NCBI GenBank assembly: GCA_902564385.1 | Contig: CACFAT010000008.1 | Coordinates: 1-42,473, forward strand | Length of the DNA: 42,473 nt | Direction of reading: 5' to 3' | Source: an uncultured Pelagibacteraceae bacterium | GTDB taxonomy: Bacteria; Pseudomonadota; Alphaproteobacteria; Pelagibacterales; Pelagibacteraceae | In this document: positions 18,791-28,800 of the stretch, in pieces | Layout of the letters: each line of letters starts with the position of its first letter | Position numbering within the stretch: the stretch's first letter is position 1 | Position numbers and translations under genes: made by a program | Notes under the pieces: generated by a model | The model's database searches: none | Seen by the model: the letters and a program-made list of their open reading frames with translations, nothing else | Told to the model about the DNA's origin: nothing

Positions 18791-19555
18791 GTGGATTTCA
18801 TATTTGTACTTGTTCTAGGAGCACTTTGGGGAAGTTTTGCAAATGTTTGCATTTATCGTTTACCTTTAGAAAAAGGAGTTGTGTCTGGAAGATCATTTTG
18901 TCCAAACTGCAAAAAGTTAATTACTTGGAAAGATAATATTCCAATATTTTCTTTTTTATTTTTAAAAGGTAAGTGTAGATATTGTAACAAAAAAATTTCT
19001 TCTCAATATGTATTGGTAGAGACAATAAGTATTTTGTTTTTTTTAATTATTTACTTTTTTTATGGCGTTAGTATTACAACATTACTTTTAATAATTTTAA
19101 GTTTAAGTTTTTTAATAATTTTTTTTATTGATTTCAAACATTTCATCATCCCAAATGTACTAACGTATTCAATGATGTTTCTAGGTTTTATTAAATCTTT
19201 TATACCAAGTTTAAATCCCATGTTTCCTAATTATATAAATTCTTTAATTGGTGGAATATTTGGATATGGAATAATTTGGTCTATAATTTTTTTTTATAAA
19301 CAAGTAAGAAAAAAAGAAGGCATGGGATTAGGAGATGCAAAACTTTTATCTGCAATCGGATTTTGGTTTGGATGGTTTTCCATACCTTTTGTCATTTTCC
19401 TATCGTCATTAATTGCATTATTATCGGTTGCACCAAGTTTGATAAATAAATCAAAAAAATTTTCTTCACAAATTCCATTTGGGCCTTATATTATTCTTGG
19501 AACATTGATATATTTGATATTTGAAAGTAATATTAGATCAATAATTTTTTATTAA
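18791..19555 (+). CDS. pilD: Type IV prepilin peptidase / N-methyltransferase
   Basis: The 254-residue membrane protein starts at GTG 18791; an in-frame stop at 18779-18781 leaves no earlier start. The N-terminus GALWGSFANVCIYRLP is the family signature. A zinc-binding pair of CxxC motifs (CPNCKK and CRYCNK) lies in the cytoplasmic loop. The two catalytic aspartates are in IDFKHFIIPN and GMGLGDAKLL. It cleaves the leader of prepilins before the hydrophobic helix and methylates the new N-terminus. Its substrates here would be the FimT, PilV, PilW and PilX proteins encoded to the right. No Shine-Dalgarno sequence precedes the GTG, so initiation may be leaderless or structure-controlled. Confidence 0.95.
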   Translation: MDFIFVLVLGALWGSFANVCIYRLPLEKGVVSGRSFCPNCKKLITWKDNIPIFSFLFLKGKCRYCNKKISSQYVLVETISILFFLIIYFFYGVSITTLLLIILSLSFLIIFFIDFKHFIIPNVLTYSMMFLGFIKSFIPSLNPMFPNYINSLIGGIFGYGIIWSIIFFYKQVRKKEGMGLGDAKLLSAIGFWFGWFSIPFVIFLSSLIALLSVAPSLINKSKKFSSQIPFGPYIILGTLIYLIFESNIRSIIFY

Positions 19556-19567
19556 TCATTAAAATTT

Positions 19568-20452
19568 ATGTTTGAAAAAATAATAAGTAATACTTCTGCA
19601 ATAGTTGTTGGCAATTCTGAAAAAATTAAATTGACTTTAGCAGCAATCGTATCAGAGGGAAGTATACTAATCGAAGATTACCCTGGATCAGGCAAGACAA
19701 CTTTTGCGAAAGCAATTACACAAAGTTTAGGTTTAAATTTCAAAAGAGTTCAGTTCACCTCAGATTTACTACCAAGTGATATACTTGGATTTAATATTTT
19801 TTTAGATGGTAAATTAAATTTCCAAAAAGGTCCAATTTTTACAAACATTGTTTTGGCCGATGAATTAAATAGAGGTAGTCCAAAGTCTCAGAGCGCATTT
19901 CTTGAGGCGATGGAAGAAAAAAATGTTTCAATTGATGGAGTAAGCTACAGTCTTCCCGAACCTTTTTTTGTTATCGCAACACAAAATCCTATGGATTCAT
20001 CTGGCACAAGTTCTTTACCAGATTCTCAGCTTGATAGATTTATGATTTCATTTTCTTTATCTGATCTAAATGAAAACGATAAAATTTTGATGTTAAAAAA
20101 TACAAGTAAATTAAATGGTGCTTCATCAAAAGCTGTTGATTGGGAGACAATCAAACAAAAAAAAGATCAGTTAACTATAAAAGATGAAATTTATAAATAT
20201 GTTGTTGAAATAGAGCAGGTAATTCAAACGCTTGATCAAAAAATTTATATTTCTGCAAGATGTTTAAAGCAAATCTTAGATTTAGCCAAGGGTTGGGCAA
20301 TTATTCATGAAAAAGATTATGTAACTCATCAAGATATTAAGGAAACTCTGCCCTACATATTAAGACATAGAATTAAATTTCTTAACCAGGAAGATAAGAT
20401 GGCCTTCATTAACGAGGAAATACTTCAAAAAATTAAAATAACCAATGGTTAA
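19568..20452 (+). CDS. MoxR-type AAA+ ATPase
   Basis: The 294-residue protein has Walker A PGSGKTT (about residues 39-45), Walker B VLADELNRGSPKSQSAFLEA, the block EEKNVSIDG, and FVIATQNPMDSSGTSSLPDS with LDRFM. These define the MoxR/RavA branch of AAA+ ATPases. Such proteins act as chaperones for maturation or assembly, often of VWA or DUF58 partners. The next gene encodes a DUF58 protein, overlapping by 8 bases, and a transglutaminase follows; this trio is a known conserved arrangement. The gene lies 12 bases after pilD, so it is probably in the same transcript. Confidence 0.9.
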   Translation: MFEKIISNTSAIVVGNSEKIKLTLAAIVSEGSILIEDYPGSGKTTFAKAITQSLGLNFKRVQFTSDLLPSDILGFNIFLDGKLNFQKGPIFTNIVLADELNRGSPKSQSAFLEAMEEKNVSIDGVSYSLPEPFFVIATQNPMDSSGTSSLPDSQLDRFMISFSLSDLNENDKILMLKNTSKLNGASSKAVDWETIKQKKDQLTIKDEIYKYVVEIEQVIQTLDQKIYISARCLKQILDLAKGWAIIHEKDYVTHQDIKETLPYILRHRIKFLNQEDKMAFINEEILQKIKITNG

Positions 20453-21365
20453 TCAGCTAGTACAGAGATTAACGAACTTAGACTTTAAGCAATTAATTAA
20501 TCTAAATAAAAAACTTAAAATTTACATATATCCCAATCCTCAAGGTTTATTATTGGGACTGTTCGTATTTTTTTGTTTTTTAATATCTGTATTTTATGAA
20601 AATAACTCAGGACTTCTTATTTCAATTGTTATTTTCTTTATTTTCTTTATTTCAATTTTTGTATCACATCAAAATATTAATAATTTAAGAATAAATTTTC
20701 TTACAGAATATTTAGTTGAAGCAAATAAAATAGAATTTATAAATTTTAAGATAATTAATGACACAAAAGAGAAAAAATTAAATATCGATTTAGAGATCAA
20801 TAAATCAGTATTACAAAATTTTAATTTACCAGATAATATTAAAGAATTTAATATAAAATATAATAATGACAAAAGGGGTGTCTATTCTTTAAATAAAATA
20901 ATTTTAAAATCAATATATCCATTTGGAATAATAAGGACAAAAATAAATTATCAACCTTTTAGTAAAGTATATGTATTTCCACAAAAATTAATTCCTAATC
21001 AAGAATTATTACAAGAATTTAAAATTCACCAAAATAATAATTCTGATGAATTTGATGGTATAGATGAATACAAGAAAGGAGATAGTTACTCAAAAATCGC
21101 TTGGAAAAAATCAACTATTGAAAATAAAAAATTTGTAAAAGAATTTAAGTCTTTTAAAAGCTCAAAAAAATCGATCCTAGATTTAAATAAATACAACCAT
21201 ATAGAATTTGAGAAATTATTAAGCTATTCAGTATTTATTTTAGATTATTATTTCACAAAAAGCCTAAATTTAACCTTTAAACACAGATATAATATTTTCC
21301 ATTTAAACGAAAATAAAAACTCTCTAAATAAAATTTTAAAGTATATTTCAAATGTTAAAAATTAA
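20445..21365 (+). CDS. DUF58 domain membrane protein
   Basis: The 306-residue protein has two membrane segments near residues 33-70 and a cytoplasmic or surface beta-rich domain. The DUF58 core is clear in DGIDEYKKGDSYSKIAWKKS followed by KKFVKEF, matching the family pattern of an acidic YxxGD...IxWK...VxEF. Family function is not well defined; proteins of this kind have a VWA-like fold and pair with MoxR ATPases. Overlaps of 8 bases with the MoxR gene and 14 with the transglutaminase gene suggest tightly coupled expression. Confidence 0.85.
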   Translation: MVNQLVQRLTNLDFKQLINLNKKLKIYIYPNPQGLLLGLFVFFCFLISVFYENNSGLLISIVIFFIFFISIFVSHQNINNLRINFLTEYLVEANKIEFINFKIINDTKEKKLNIDLEINKSVLQNFNLPDNIKEFNIKYNNDKRGVYSLNKIILKSIYPFGIIRTKINYQPFSKVYVFPQKLIPNQELLQEFKIHQNNNSDEFDGIDEYKKGDSYSKIAWKKSTIENKKFVKEFKSFKSSKKSILDLNKYNHIEFEKLLSYSVFILDYYFTKSLNLTFKHRYNIFHLNENKNSLNKILKYISNVKN

Positions 21366-23247
21366 ATCGCAAAATATTAGTCTTCTTACTTATGTTATAT
21401 TATTCTTTTGCTTAATTTCATTATCTACAGATTTACTATTAACTAATAAAATATTTTGGGGCACTTTATTTATTTTAAGTTTTGTTTTTTCGAAAATACA
21501 CTTTAAGTTTAAGTCTGTAGTGGTTGGAATATTTGCTTTGGGAGCTCTGTATATTCAATTAATCCTCAATCAATATGTTTTGTCTGAAGAATTTTTTCTA
21601 AACTGTCTTGGAGTTTTGCTGATTATAAAGTTCTCAGAACTTAATAATAAAAATAACCTTTTGTCATTTAATTTAATCTCTATGATTATTGCAGTAGCAA
21701 GTTTAATTAAAGGGCAAGATATATTGAGTACATTAAATTCTTTTTTAATCCTGATACTTTTAGTTGTTAACATGTATCTTATTCAACAAAAGGAAATCCT
21801 CGATTTCAGTTTAAAAAATATTTTAAAATATTTAGGATTTGGTTTTAGTATATTTCCAATTATTATTATTTTTTATCTAGTATTTCCAAGGGCAGAAGTA
21901 AATTTCAGATTATTTGATACATCTGCAAGTTCAGTAGGTATTCCAGATAGCATAGATCTTGGATCATTTAGTCAGTTTTCGAACTCAGACGAAGAAGTTT
22001 TTACTTTAATAAATAACAATTTTAAGAAGGAGGATCTTTATTTTAGGGTCAAAATCTTTGATTATATGGAAAAAGATCAATCTTGGAGACCTTCCTCAAG
22101 TTACTATCTTTTTAGTGAATTTAAAAATTCTTTGAGAATAAATGGTAATGAAGATTTAAATAAAAATTATCAGATTATTTTAGAACCATATAAAAAAAAA
22201 TGGATACCAAGTTTAAAAAACTCAAAATTAATCACTAATGATATTCAAATTACAAAAGATTATTTTAACCAGTCTTTTGTAAGTAGGGAACTAATTGACA
22301 GAAAAAAGAAATTAATTTTTAAAATGAATAAATCTGAATATTCCTTAGACGATTCACTTAAAAGTTATTATACTTTGTTACCAGAAAACATATCACCAAA
22401 AATAAAAGATTGGGTAGATAAAAATAATGTAAGCACTAAAGAAGAATTTATCGAAAAAATTTATAAAAGATTTTCTGATGGATCGTATTTTTATAACCTT
22501 AGTCCTCAGATAAGCTCAAATAATAAATATGAAAACTTTTTCTTTAATTCTAAAGAGGGATACTGTGAATATTATGCAGGAACATTTGTATTACTTACAA
22601 GGTTAGCTCAAATTCCAAGTAGGATAGTAACAGGTTACTATGGTGGAGATTTAAATGAGATAGGGAATTTTTTCCAATTTAAACAAAAAGATACTCATGC
22701 TTGGGCAGAAGTTTGGTTTGATGAAAGGGGATGGGTTAGAATTGATCCAACTAGCGCAATACCTAATTCTAATATTAGAAATTCATTAAATAATTATTTC
22801 GTAAATAATGATAAATTTACAAGTTCGATATTTTCTAACAATTTTTTTAAAACAATTAATTTTTATTTTAACTATGTTGATTTTGTATGGACTCAACATT
22901 TACTATCATATGACGATAACGAAAGAAAAAATTTTATAAAAGAATTATTAAGTTTAAATTTTTCAAAACTCATTATTTGGATATTCGTGCCAATATTATT
23001 ATTTGTAAGTATAAAATTATTATATAATTTCAATTCAATTAAATTGATGAGGCTAAAATTGAATTTAATTCTTTTAGGAAAAAAAAGAAAACTTCAAATA
23101 AAAAATTCGGATACTATTCAGGAGATTTATTTTAAACTGATGGAAAAAGATAAATCAAAATATAAAAATTTCTTTAAATTTTATGAAAAGCAGATTTACT
23201 CAAATAACCAAATAAGTTTTATAAAAGTTTTAAAGTTAGTTTTTTAG
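21352..23247 (+). CDS. TgpA-like membrane transglutaminase (DUF3488 plus transglutaminase core)
   Basis: The 631-residue protein begins with several membrane segments (about residues 10-175). A large soluble region contains a transglutaminase-like core with a complete papain-type triad: C405 (GYCEYYAGTFVLL), H449 (DTHAWAEVW) and D465 (VRIDPTSA). A further membrane segment lies at about 540-560, and a charged C-terminal tail follows. This matches the TgpA architecture, in which the catalytic domain faces the periplasm. The substrate is unknown; peptide cleavage or crosslinking of envelope proteins is possible. It closes the pilD-MoxR-DUF58 transcript. Its 3' end overlaps the convergent autotransporter gene by 12 bases. 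Confidence 0.88.
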   Translation: MLKIKSQNISLLTYVILFFCLISLSTDLLLTNKIFWGTLFILSFVFSKIHFKFKSVVVGIFALGALYIQLILNQYVLSEEFFLNCLGVLLIIKFSELNNKNNLLSFNLISMIIAVASLIKGQDILSTLNSFLILILLVVNMYLIQQKEILDFSLKNILKYLGFGFSIFPIIIIFYLVFPRAEVNFRLFDTSASSVGIPDSIDLGSFSQFSNSDEEVFTLINNNFKKEDLYFRVKIFDYMEKDQSWRPSSSYYLFSEFKNSLRINGNEDLNKNYQIILEPYKKKWIPSLKNSKLITNDIQITKDYFNQSFVSRELIDRKKKLIFKMNKSEYSLDDSLKSYYTLLPENISPKIKDWVDKNNVSTKEEFIEKIYKRFSDGSYFYNLSPQISSNNKYENFFFNSKEGYCEYYAGTFVLLTRLAQIPSRIVTGYYGGDLNEIGNFFQFKQKDTHAWAEVWFDERGWVRIDPTSAIPNSNIRNSLNNYFVNNDKFTSSIFSNNFFKTINFYFNYVDFVWTQHLLSYDDNERKNFIKELLSLNFSKLIIWIFVPILLFVSIKLLYNFNSIKLMRLKLNLILLGKKRKLQIKNSDTIQEIYFKLMEKDKSKYKNFFKFYEKQIYSNNQISFIKVLKLVF

Positions 23248-25833
23248 CAAAAGATTTCTCTCTGTTTTAAGTTTATTGTTTTCCTTGATTAATTGAATAA
23301 TCATTTCTTTCATTATTCTATTCTCCTCAACTGCTCTACCGGTTATCTGAGCTAGTCTTTCATTTTCTTTAGCTAATTGTAATTGATCAAATAATTTTTC
23401 TAGTTCAGGATCAATTGGTAGTCCCTCTATTTTTTTTCTAATATTATTTTGAATAACTTTCGTTAATGAAATACTTACTTGGCTATCTTTAAGTCCATTT
23501 TGTTCATTAAACTCTAGATTAAAGTTTAGGCCGAAATTATCAGTATTTTTGCTGATATTTAAACCAGCTTTTACTGCTAAATCATCATTCATAAAATGGG
23601 CCATGTCTTTTCTTTCACCGTCTGCAACAATGTCAATTTTTTCACTCAAAGTTTGATTTAAAGATAGGCCTGTATATGGCTTAAGAACGAAGCCATTTTC
23701 AAAAGATTTTGAATACTCAACATTAAATCCACCTGACAATACTTGATCCACCGCATCATCAACAGAAAGATCCCCATCTGTAAAAGATGTTAGATAACTT
23801 GGAAGTCTTCTTAGACCATATTTACCATCCACTTCAATATTTAAACTTTGACTATCATCAATTTCTATTTCTTTAGATGCTCTATAATTTACAGCAGCAA
23901 ACTGACCTAGATTTTCTTTTGAAATAGTTTGTTGTGTTTCAGTTTCAAGATCTAAATATTTATTTTGAGTTAACCCAAAAATTGAAACTACAGAAAATTT
24001 AAATTTCTCATAATCAATATCTTTTTTTAAACCAATAGCTAAATTTTCACTATCTATTGCTTCTCCATTATTAAATTTTGCTTGCTGACTAGAATAACTT
24101 AAGAACGGTGTAAAGTTATCATTTTCAATTTTAAAGTCTCCCGTTACACCACTTGTTTCACTTTTATAAATATTATCTCTTTTTTTAACAGAATAATATC
24201 CACTAGATTTTTTTTCTTCAGAAACTGAATTAAAAATATCATTTAAATTAGATAAAAATATTTCAGATCTATATTTTTTATTATGGCTATCAATATCTAA
24301 ATCTTCACCATAAACATATAAAAAACCATCTGTTTCAGAGTTGTCTGCATCTGGATCACTATTGCTGTCTAATATTTCATAGGTATCATTTCCACAAAGA
24401 TTATTTGTGACAACCATATTTGTTTTTCTAAGAATTTCTATTTTTTGATCTTTTGAAATACTACAATCTAATGTCATTGTCGTAGTTGAATCTTTTAAAT
24501 CAATCGAACCTTCATACGTACCTTCATCTTTAGTAACAATATTTATACCTGTACTAGAAGAGTTAAGTATAAATATAGAATTACCAGATCCAGTAATTGT
24601 ACCATAATTATTTATCGTAATATTAAACATTGGGGTGGCATTCCTTCCAATACCAATTCCATCTGCAAATGAACCTGATGTTGCACTAATCGTGCCATAA
24701 TTGTTTAAAGTATTATTTACTCTGTTGGTTCCATCATTTTCATACAATATTCCATATCCTGTATTAGAGCTTGCAGAAATGGTTCCATGATTTGTTATCG
24801 TAGAATTATCTACATTTGAAGATTGCATTCCCATACCGACCCCAGATATAGTGCCCGTATTAGTAACAACGGTGCCGTCCGATTGATTTATTGATAAACC
24901 TGAATTTGCAGCTGTAGCAGTTATTGTTCCAGAATTTGTTATACTTATATTATCTCCGTGTGAAATTACTACTGCGTTATTTCCAGATGTCATTGTCCCG
25001 GTATTAATGAAAGTAGTATCCGGGCATGTTTTGCAGTAAAATGCACTTTTATCTGCCGCAGTTATTGTTCCATGATTAGTAAAATTAATATCTTCAGATT
25101 GTTCAGTATTAACTGCGTGTCTGTCGGCACTTTCAATTGTACCTCCCTGATAATTAATAAATTCAAAATCAACTAAATGAAAACCTTTAATCGGACTATC
25201 GCCTTCATCTGTTGTTTTAATAATTCCACCGTCATAATTATAAATTTTTAGACCTTTACTCCTGTGATTACCTGAGGCTCCTGAACCTAACCAAATTGTT
25301 TCATGAGTAGAGGTAATGGTACCATGATTGTGTAGTGTGAGACCAATACCATTAGATTGACCAGATAAATCTGAATGGCAATTAGTACCATTAAAATGAC
25401 AGTTACCAACGTTTTTTCCATAAATTGCAGTATTCCCGTCAGCACTTATCGTTGCTCCTGTATTATTAGTAATTAAAACATTTTCTGCATAATTTAATAT
25501 TATACCATACTTATTATCTGAGTTGATTGTTCCGTTATTTGTAATTGTAGTATTCAAAGATGACTCAGCATTTATTGCGATTTGTTTGTTAGTTCCATCC
25601 TCTGTTTGAATTGTTCCATCATTAGTAATTTGAACTCCACTTATATCTTCGAGATCAACTGCCTTATTATCGTTGTAAGTAATTGAACCAGCAGAAGTTA
25701 CATTCAAAATATCATCATCGGCACAAGCTAGTTGGTTCGTTGATGCACTAGCTATTGTTGTTAAACAAGGACCAGCATAACTTATGGAACTAAATAAAAA
25801 GAATAAGATTATACTAAGTAAAATCTTTTTCAT
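23236..25833 (-). CDS. Autotransporter (type V secreted) with beta-helix passenger and C-terminal coiled-coil extension
   Basis: The 865-residue protein has a signal peptide (MKKILLSIILFFLFSSISYA-G). The passenger, to about residue 490, is built of many imperfect repeats around ITNxGTIT, as in ITNDGTIQ, ITNNGTINS and ITNHGTIS, the pattern of a right-handed beta-helix. From about residue 550 an autotransporter beta-barrel follows, with SGYYSVKKRDNIY, alternating aromatic strands such as FTPFLSYSSQ, and the last barrel-like strand DSQVSISLTKVIQ. The protein does not end there: about 66 more residues (from 800) form a charged helical, probably coiled-coil tail. The gene follows pilY1 after 13 bases, so an adhesin-like surface protein is apparently made with the minor pilins. 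The passenger target is unknown. Confidence 0.8.
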   Translation of the reverse strand: MKKILLSIILFFLFSSISYAGPCLTTIASASTNQLACADDDILNVTSAGSITYNDNKAVDLEDISGVQITNDGTIQTEDGTNKQIAINAESSLNTTITNNGTINSDNKYGIILNYAENVLITNNTGATISADGNTAIYGKNVGNCHFNGTNCHSDLSGQSNGIGLTLHNHGTITSTHETIWLGSGASGNHRSKGLKIYNYDGGIIKTTDEGDSPIKGFHLVDFEFINYQGGTIESADRHAVNTEQSEDINFTNHGTITAADKSAFYCKTCPDTTFINTGTMTSGNNAVVISHGDNISITNSGTITATAANSGLSINQSDGTVVTNTGTISGVGMGMQSSNVDNSTITNHGTISASSNTGYGILYENDGTNRVNNTLNNYGTISATSGSFADGIGIGRNATPMFNITINNYGTITGSGNSIFILNSSSTGINIVTKDEGTYEGSIDLKDSTTTMTLDCSISKDQKIEILRKTNMVVTNNLCGNDTYEILDSNSDPDADNSETDGFLYVYGEDLDIDSHNKKYRSEIFLSNLNDIFNSVSEEKKSSGYYSVKKRDNIYKSETSGVTGDFKIENDNFTPFLSYSSQQAKFNNGEAIDSENLAIGLKKDIDYEKFKFSVVSIFGLTQNKYLDLETETQQTISKENLGQFAAVNYRASKEIEIDDSQSLNIEVDGKYGLRRLPSYLTSFTDGDLSVDDAVDQVLSGGFNVEYSKSFENGFVLKPYTGLSLNQTLSEKIDIVADGERKDMAHFMNDDLAVKAGLNISKNTDNFGLNFNLEFNEQNGLKDSQVSISLTKVIQNNIRKKIEGLPIDPELEKLFDQLQLAKENERLAQITGRAVEENRIMKEMIIQLIKENNKLKTERNLLLKN

Positions 25834-25846
25834 AAATGTCTATTGA

Positions 25847-28800
25847 TTAATAGTTCTGTCTCCAAGAACTTCTATAACTAGATGTTCCACCTGCAGCAGC
25901 TTCAATGCTAACTAAGTCTTTTATACTTCCAGCAGATTGACCAGCAATGTTTGCAAACAGCTTACCTGCAAAAACTACAATTTTGGATAAAACACCTTGT
26001 CCAACATATTTACAAGTATCTCCTCTTCTCAAATTTTTAAGTTGAGATGAGAAATTTGTTCCACATTCATCATCAACTCCACAAATAAATGCATCACCTA
26101 GACTACATTTATTAACCGATGATGTTGGTTGATAAATTGGAAAATATACCAATCCACTTGATACTGTTGGTTCAGCAGTAACTTTCTGAGATTTATCTAA
26201 TTTTATATACCAACCGGTATCAGTTGAGGTTGGACATTTAGCACCTGTTTTGTCTTTTGTGGTATTTTTACATTTTGTTAAATCAGCAGCTTTTTTAGGA
26301 ACCGCTACATCTCTATAATCTGGATAATGAGGATCTCTAATACCAATCATTAAGTTGTCTGTACCATTACTTGTATTTCCTATTCTCTCATAATCTCCAG
26401 TTCCAGCATATAACCATAATGAATTAGTAGTTTGTCCAATTGTTGCGTCCATAGAATGATACATATATCTACCATTAGTTTGGTTTGAACCTGCCTTAAA
26501 TAATGTTGTGCTATCATACATCTTTAAAGCTTTACCTGTTCCATCATTTCTATTATTCGTTAAATTAAACTTAGTAATTTTTCCTTCAAGATCACTCATG
26601 TAGACAAGCGCACCTCTAAAATCAATTCCTCTTGCGGTATCTGCTGTAATTACAACTGGTGAACCTGGTGTTGAATTAACGATATCGTTCGTCAGCATAT
26701 CCTCAATATCTATTCTTTTTTCAAGTTTACCTGGGAACGTTGTATCCTCAAGATTAACAATTGTTAAATTAGAACCAACTCCTGAGTTTTGAACACCGTA
26801 TCCTCCACCCATAATTGCAACATAAATATCATCTTCTAAATTATTATCTCCTGGACCTTTATTTGGCATTCTTATAATTCTAGGAGACGACCAAGTTCCA
26901 CCTAATTCACTATAATCATATTCAGGTTGGGTTAACACTCCAGTTTGTGCGGAGCCAGGCTTAATATGTAAAGCCATATTCGAACTACTTAAGTTACAAG
27001 CTGTATTTGGATTACTTGCACATGGATCTGATCCATAAAATTTTAATGTTTTATTTATCAAAGTGATCTCGGTTGCTGCCTTTGTTTGAGCTTGCCCACC
27101 ACTACCAGGCGGCGCAGGAATTGTGATTGTAGAGGATTTCACTGTAAAGTTAGTAAATGGTTTGTCGTCAATTAATATTGAAACATCAGATTTACTCAAA
27201 TTAGGAACATCTAAAGTCCAAACATTGCTTTGCTGGCATGCGGTTGATTCATCACTTTTACATGTAAAATCAGTAGAATTATTCGTTCTCACAGTATTAG
27301 ACTCAAAGAAGCTTGCTAAGTCATAAATTTTTTTGATGTAATCATAACTTGAGATAGTCCCGTTATGATCCATTACATGGACTTGAGTTTGAATTCCATC
27401 ATTAAGTACTGAATATAGATGCATTGGTGCATCTCGATCTGTAATATCTAACACAGAAAATCCTGCGCCACCTCTACCATATGGAACCATTAGTATTGTG
27501 TGCCACTCTTTTTTATTATCATAAGGACCTTTATAAAACATATCATGCGCGGTAACAGATCCATCGACACCATAAATAGCATTAGAACCACCAACACCAC
27601 TTCTATTTAAATTTACATTAACCATATTTGGCATTGATGATGCAATGAATGGTGGAACAAATGCCCAAATTTCGTTACCAGTTTTTCCATCAAATGCATG
27701 AAGCATACCGTCATTTGCGCCAACATAAACTGTTTCTTTTCTTGAAGAATGTTTTTGTGCAAATGAAGAATAATTTTTCAAAGATCTCCAATAAGACTCT
27801 TGATTTCTTCCAGCAAAAGCCGTTTCAGCTGATGGTTTCGAAACTACCACTAATTCTGAATGGTAAATATCTCCAAGAGGGTTAGGTCTTGTTTCAGTTA
27901 AATTACAATCACCATCATAATCAAAATAATCTTGTCCTCTAACAAACTGTATTAGGCCTTTAATGTCATCTTCATTATCATTTTGAACTGAAGCAACATT
28001 TTTACATCTTTGAGTATTAGTAGGGTTATCACTTTTACTATGATAATTTGGCACTTCATTATTTGTATGAGTAAATAACTTATCAATATCTTTATAGTTT
28101 GATGTTACCCAATTATTTAAATTACTATAACCAGAATTCGCAGATGTATTTGGAAGGTGGGTCCAAATTTTTCTGTCATCTGTTCTTCTTTTTTCAAGTA
28201 ATTCGGCTGCATCCCAATTCTTTTTACCAACATTACCATTTGAGTCTATCGCAGTACTTTTTAGTGTTCCTTTCCACTCTTTATTTTGCTCATAATCGAA
28301 TTGAGCTTGATATAAAGACCCACCTTGTTCAATTGTTGCTGTAATTGCAGGTGCAGAGAAAGATAACTTCTGAGCAATAATTTGTGATATGGCAGCTTTT
28401 AATTGCGTTTTTAGAGATTGAGTGGTTCTTGCTACGATAACGCTATTAGTTCCACCTGTTTGTGCCATCCTATTAAAGTTTCTTACACCACCATTTGATA
28501 GTCCCGTTCCATAAGCTACAGTAAAAGTCTTTATCTTATGTGAATTTAATAATTTTGAAACTCTCCTCGCAGCACCGTTGTGATTATACCAATCTCCATC
28601 ACCTATAACTAAAACATAGCTATTCTGACAAGTTAAGTTTTTATCTATTGGAGATAAAGTACTGTGCAAATAATATTCTTCAGCTTGTTTTGCCCAGTTA
28701 TCAGCATTAGTTCCACCACCAGGCTGAACTGATTTTATGATCGAATTGATTTTTGCCGCCCCTTGTTTATGTGCTCTTACTTTTATACAAGCTCTACTAG

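Noticed and set aside
24500-25700. Recurring short patterns in the autotransporter gene suggested a DNA repeat or CRISPR-like array.
   Set aside because: The periodicity is at protein level (ITNxGTI beta-helix rungs) with diverged nucleotides and irregular spacing, inside one long open frame.
27123-28344. Several open frames of 60-80 codons on the + strand within pilY1.
   Set aside because: They lie antisense to a well-supported gene, have no recognisable motifs, and fit chance ORFs opposite a codon-biased gene.
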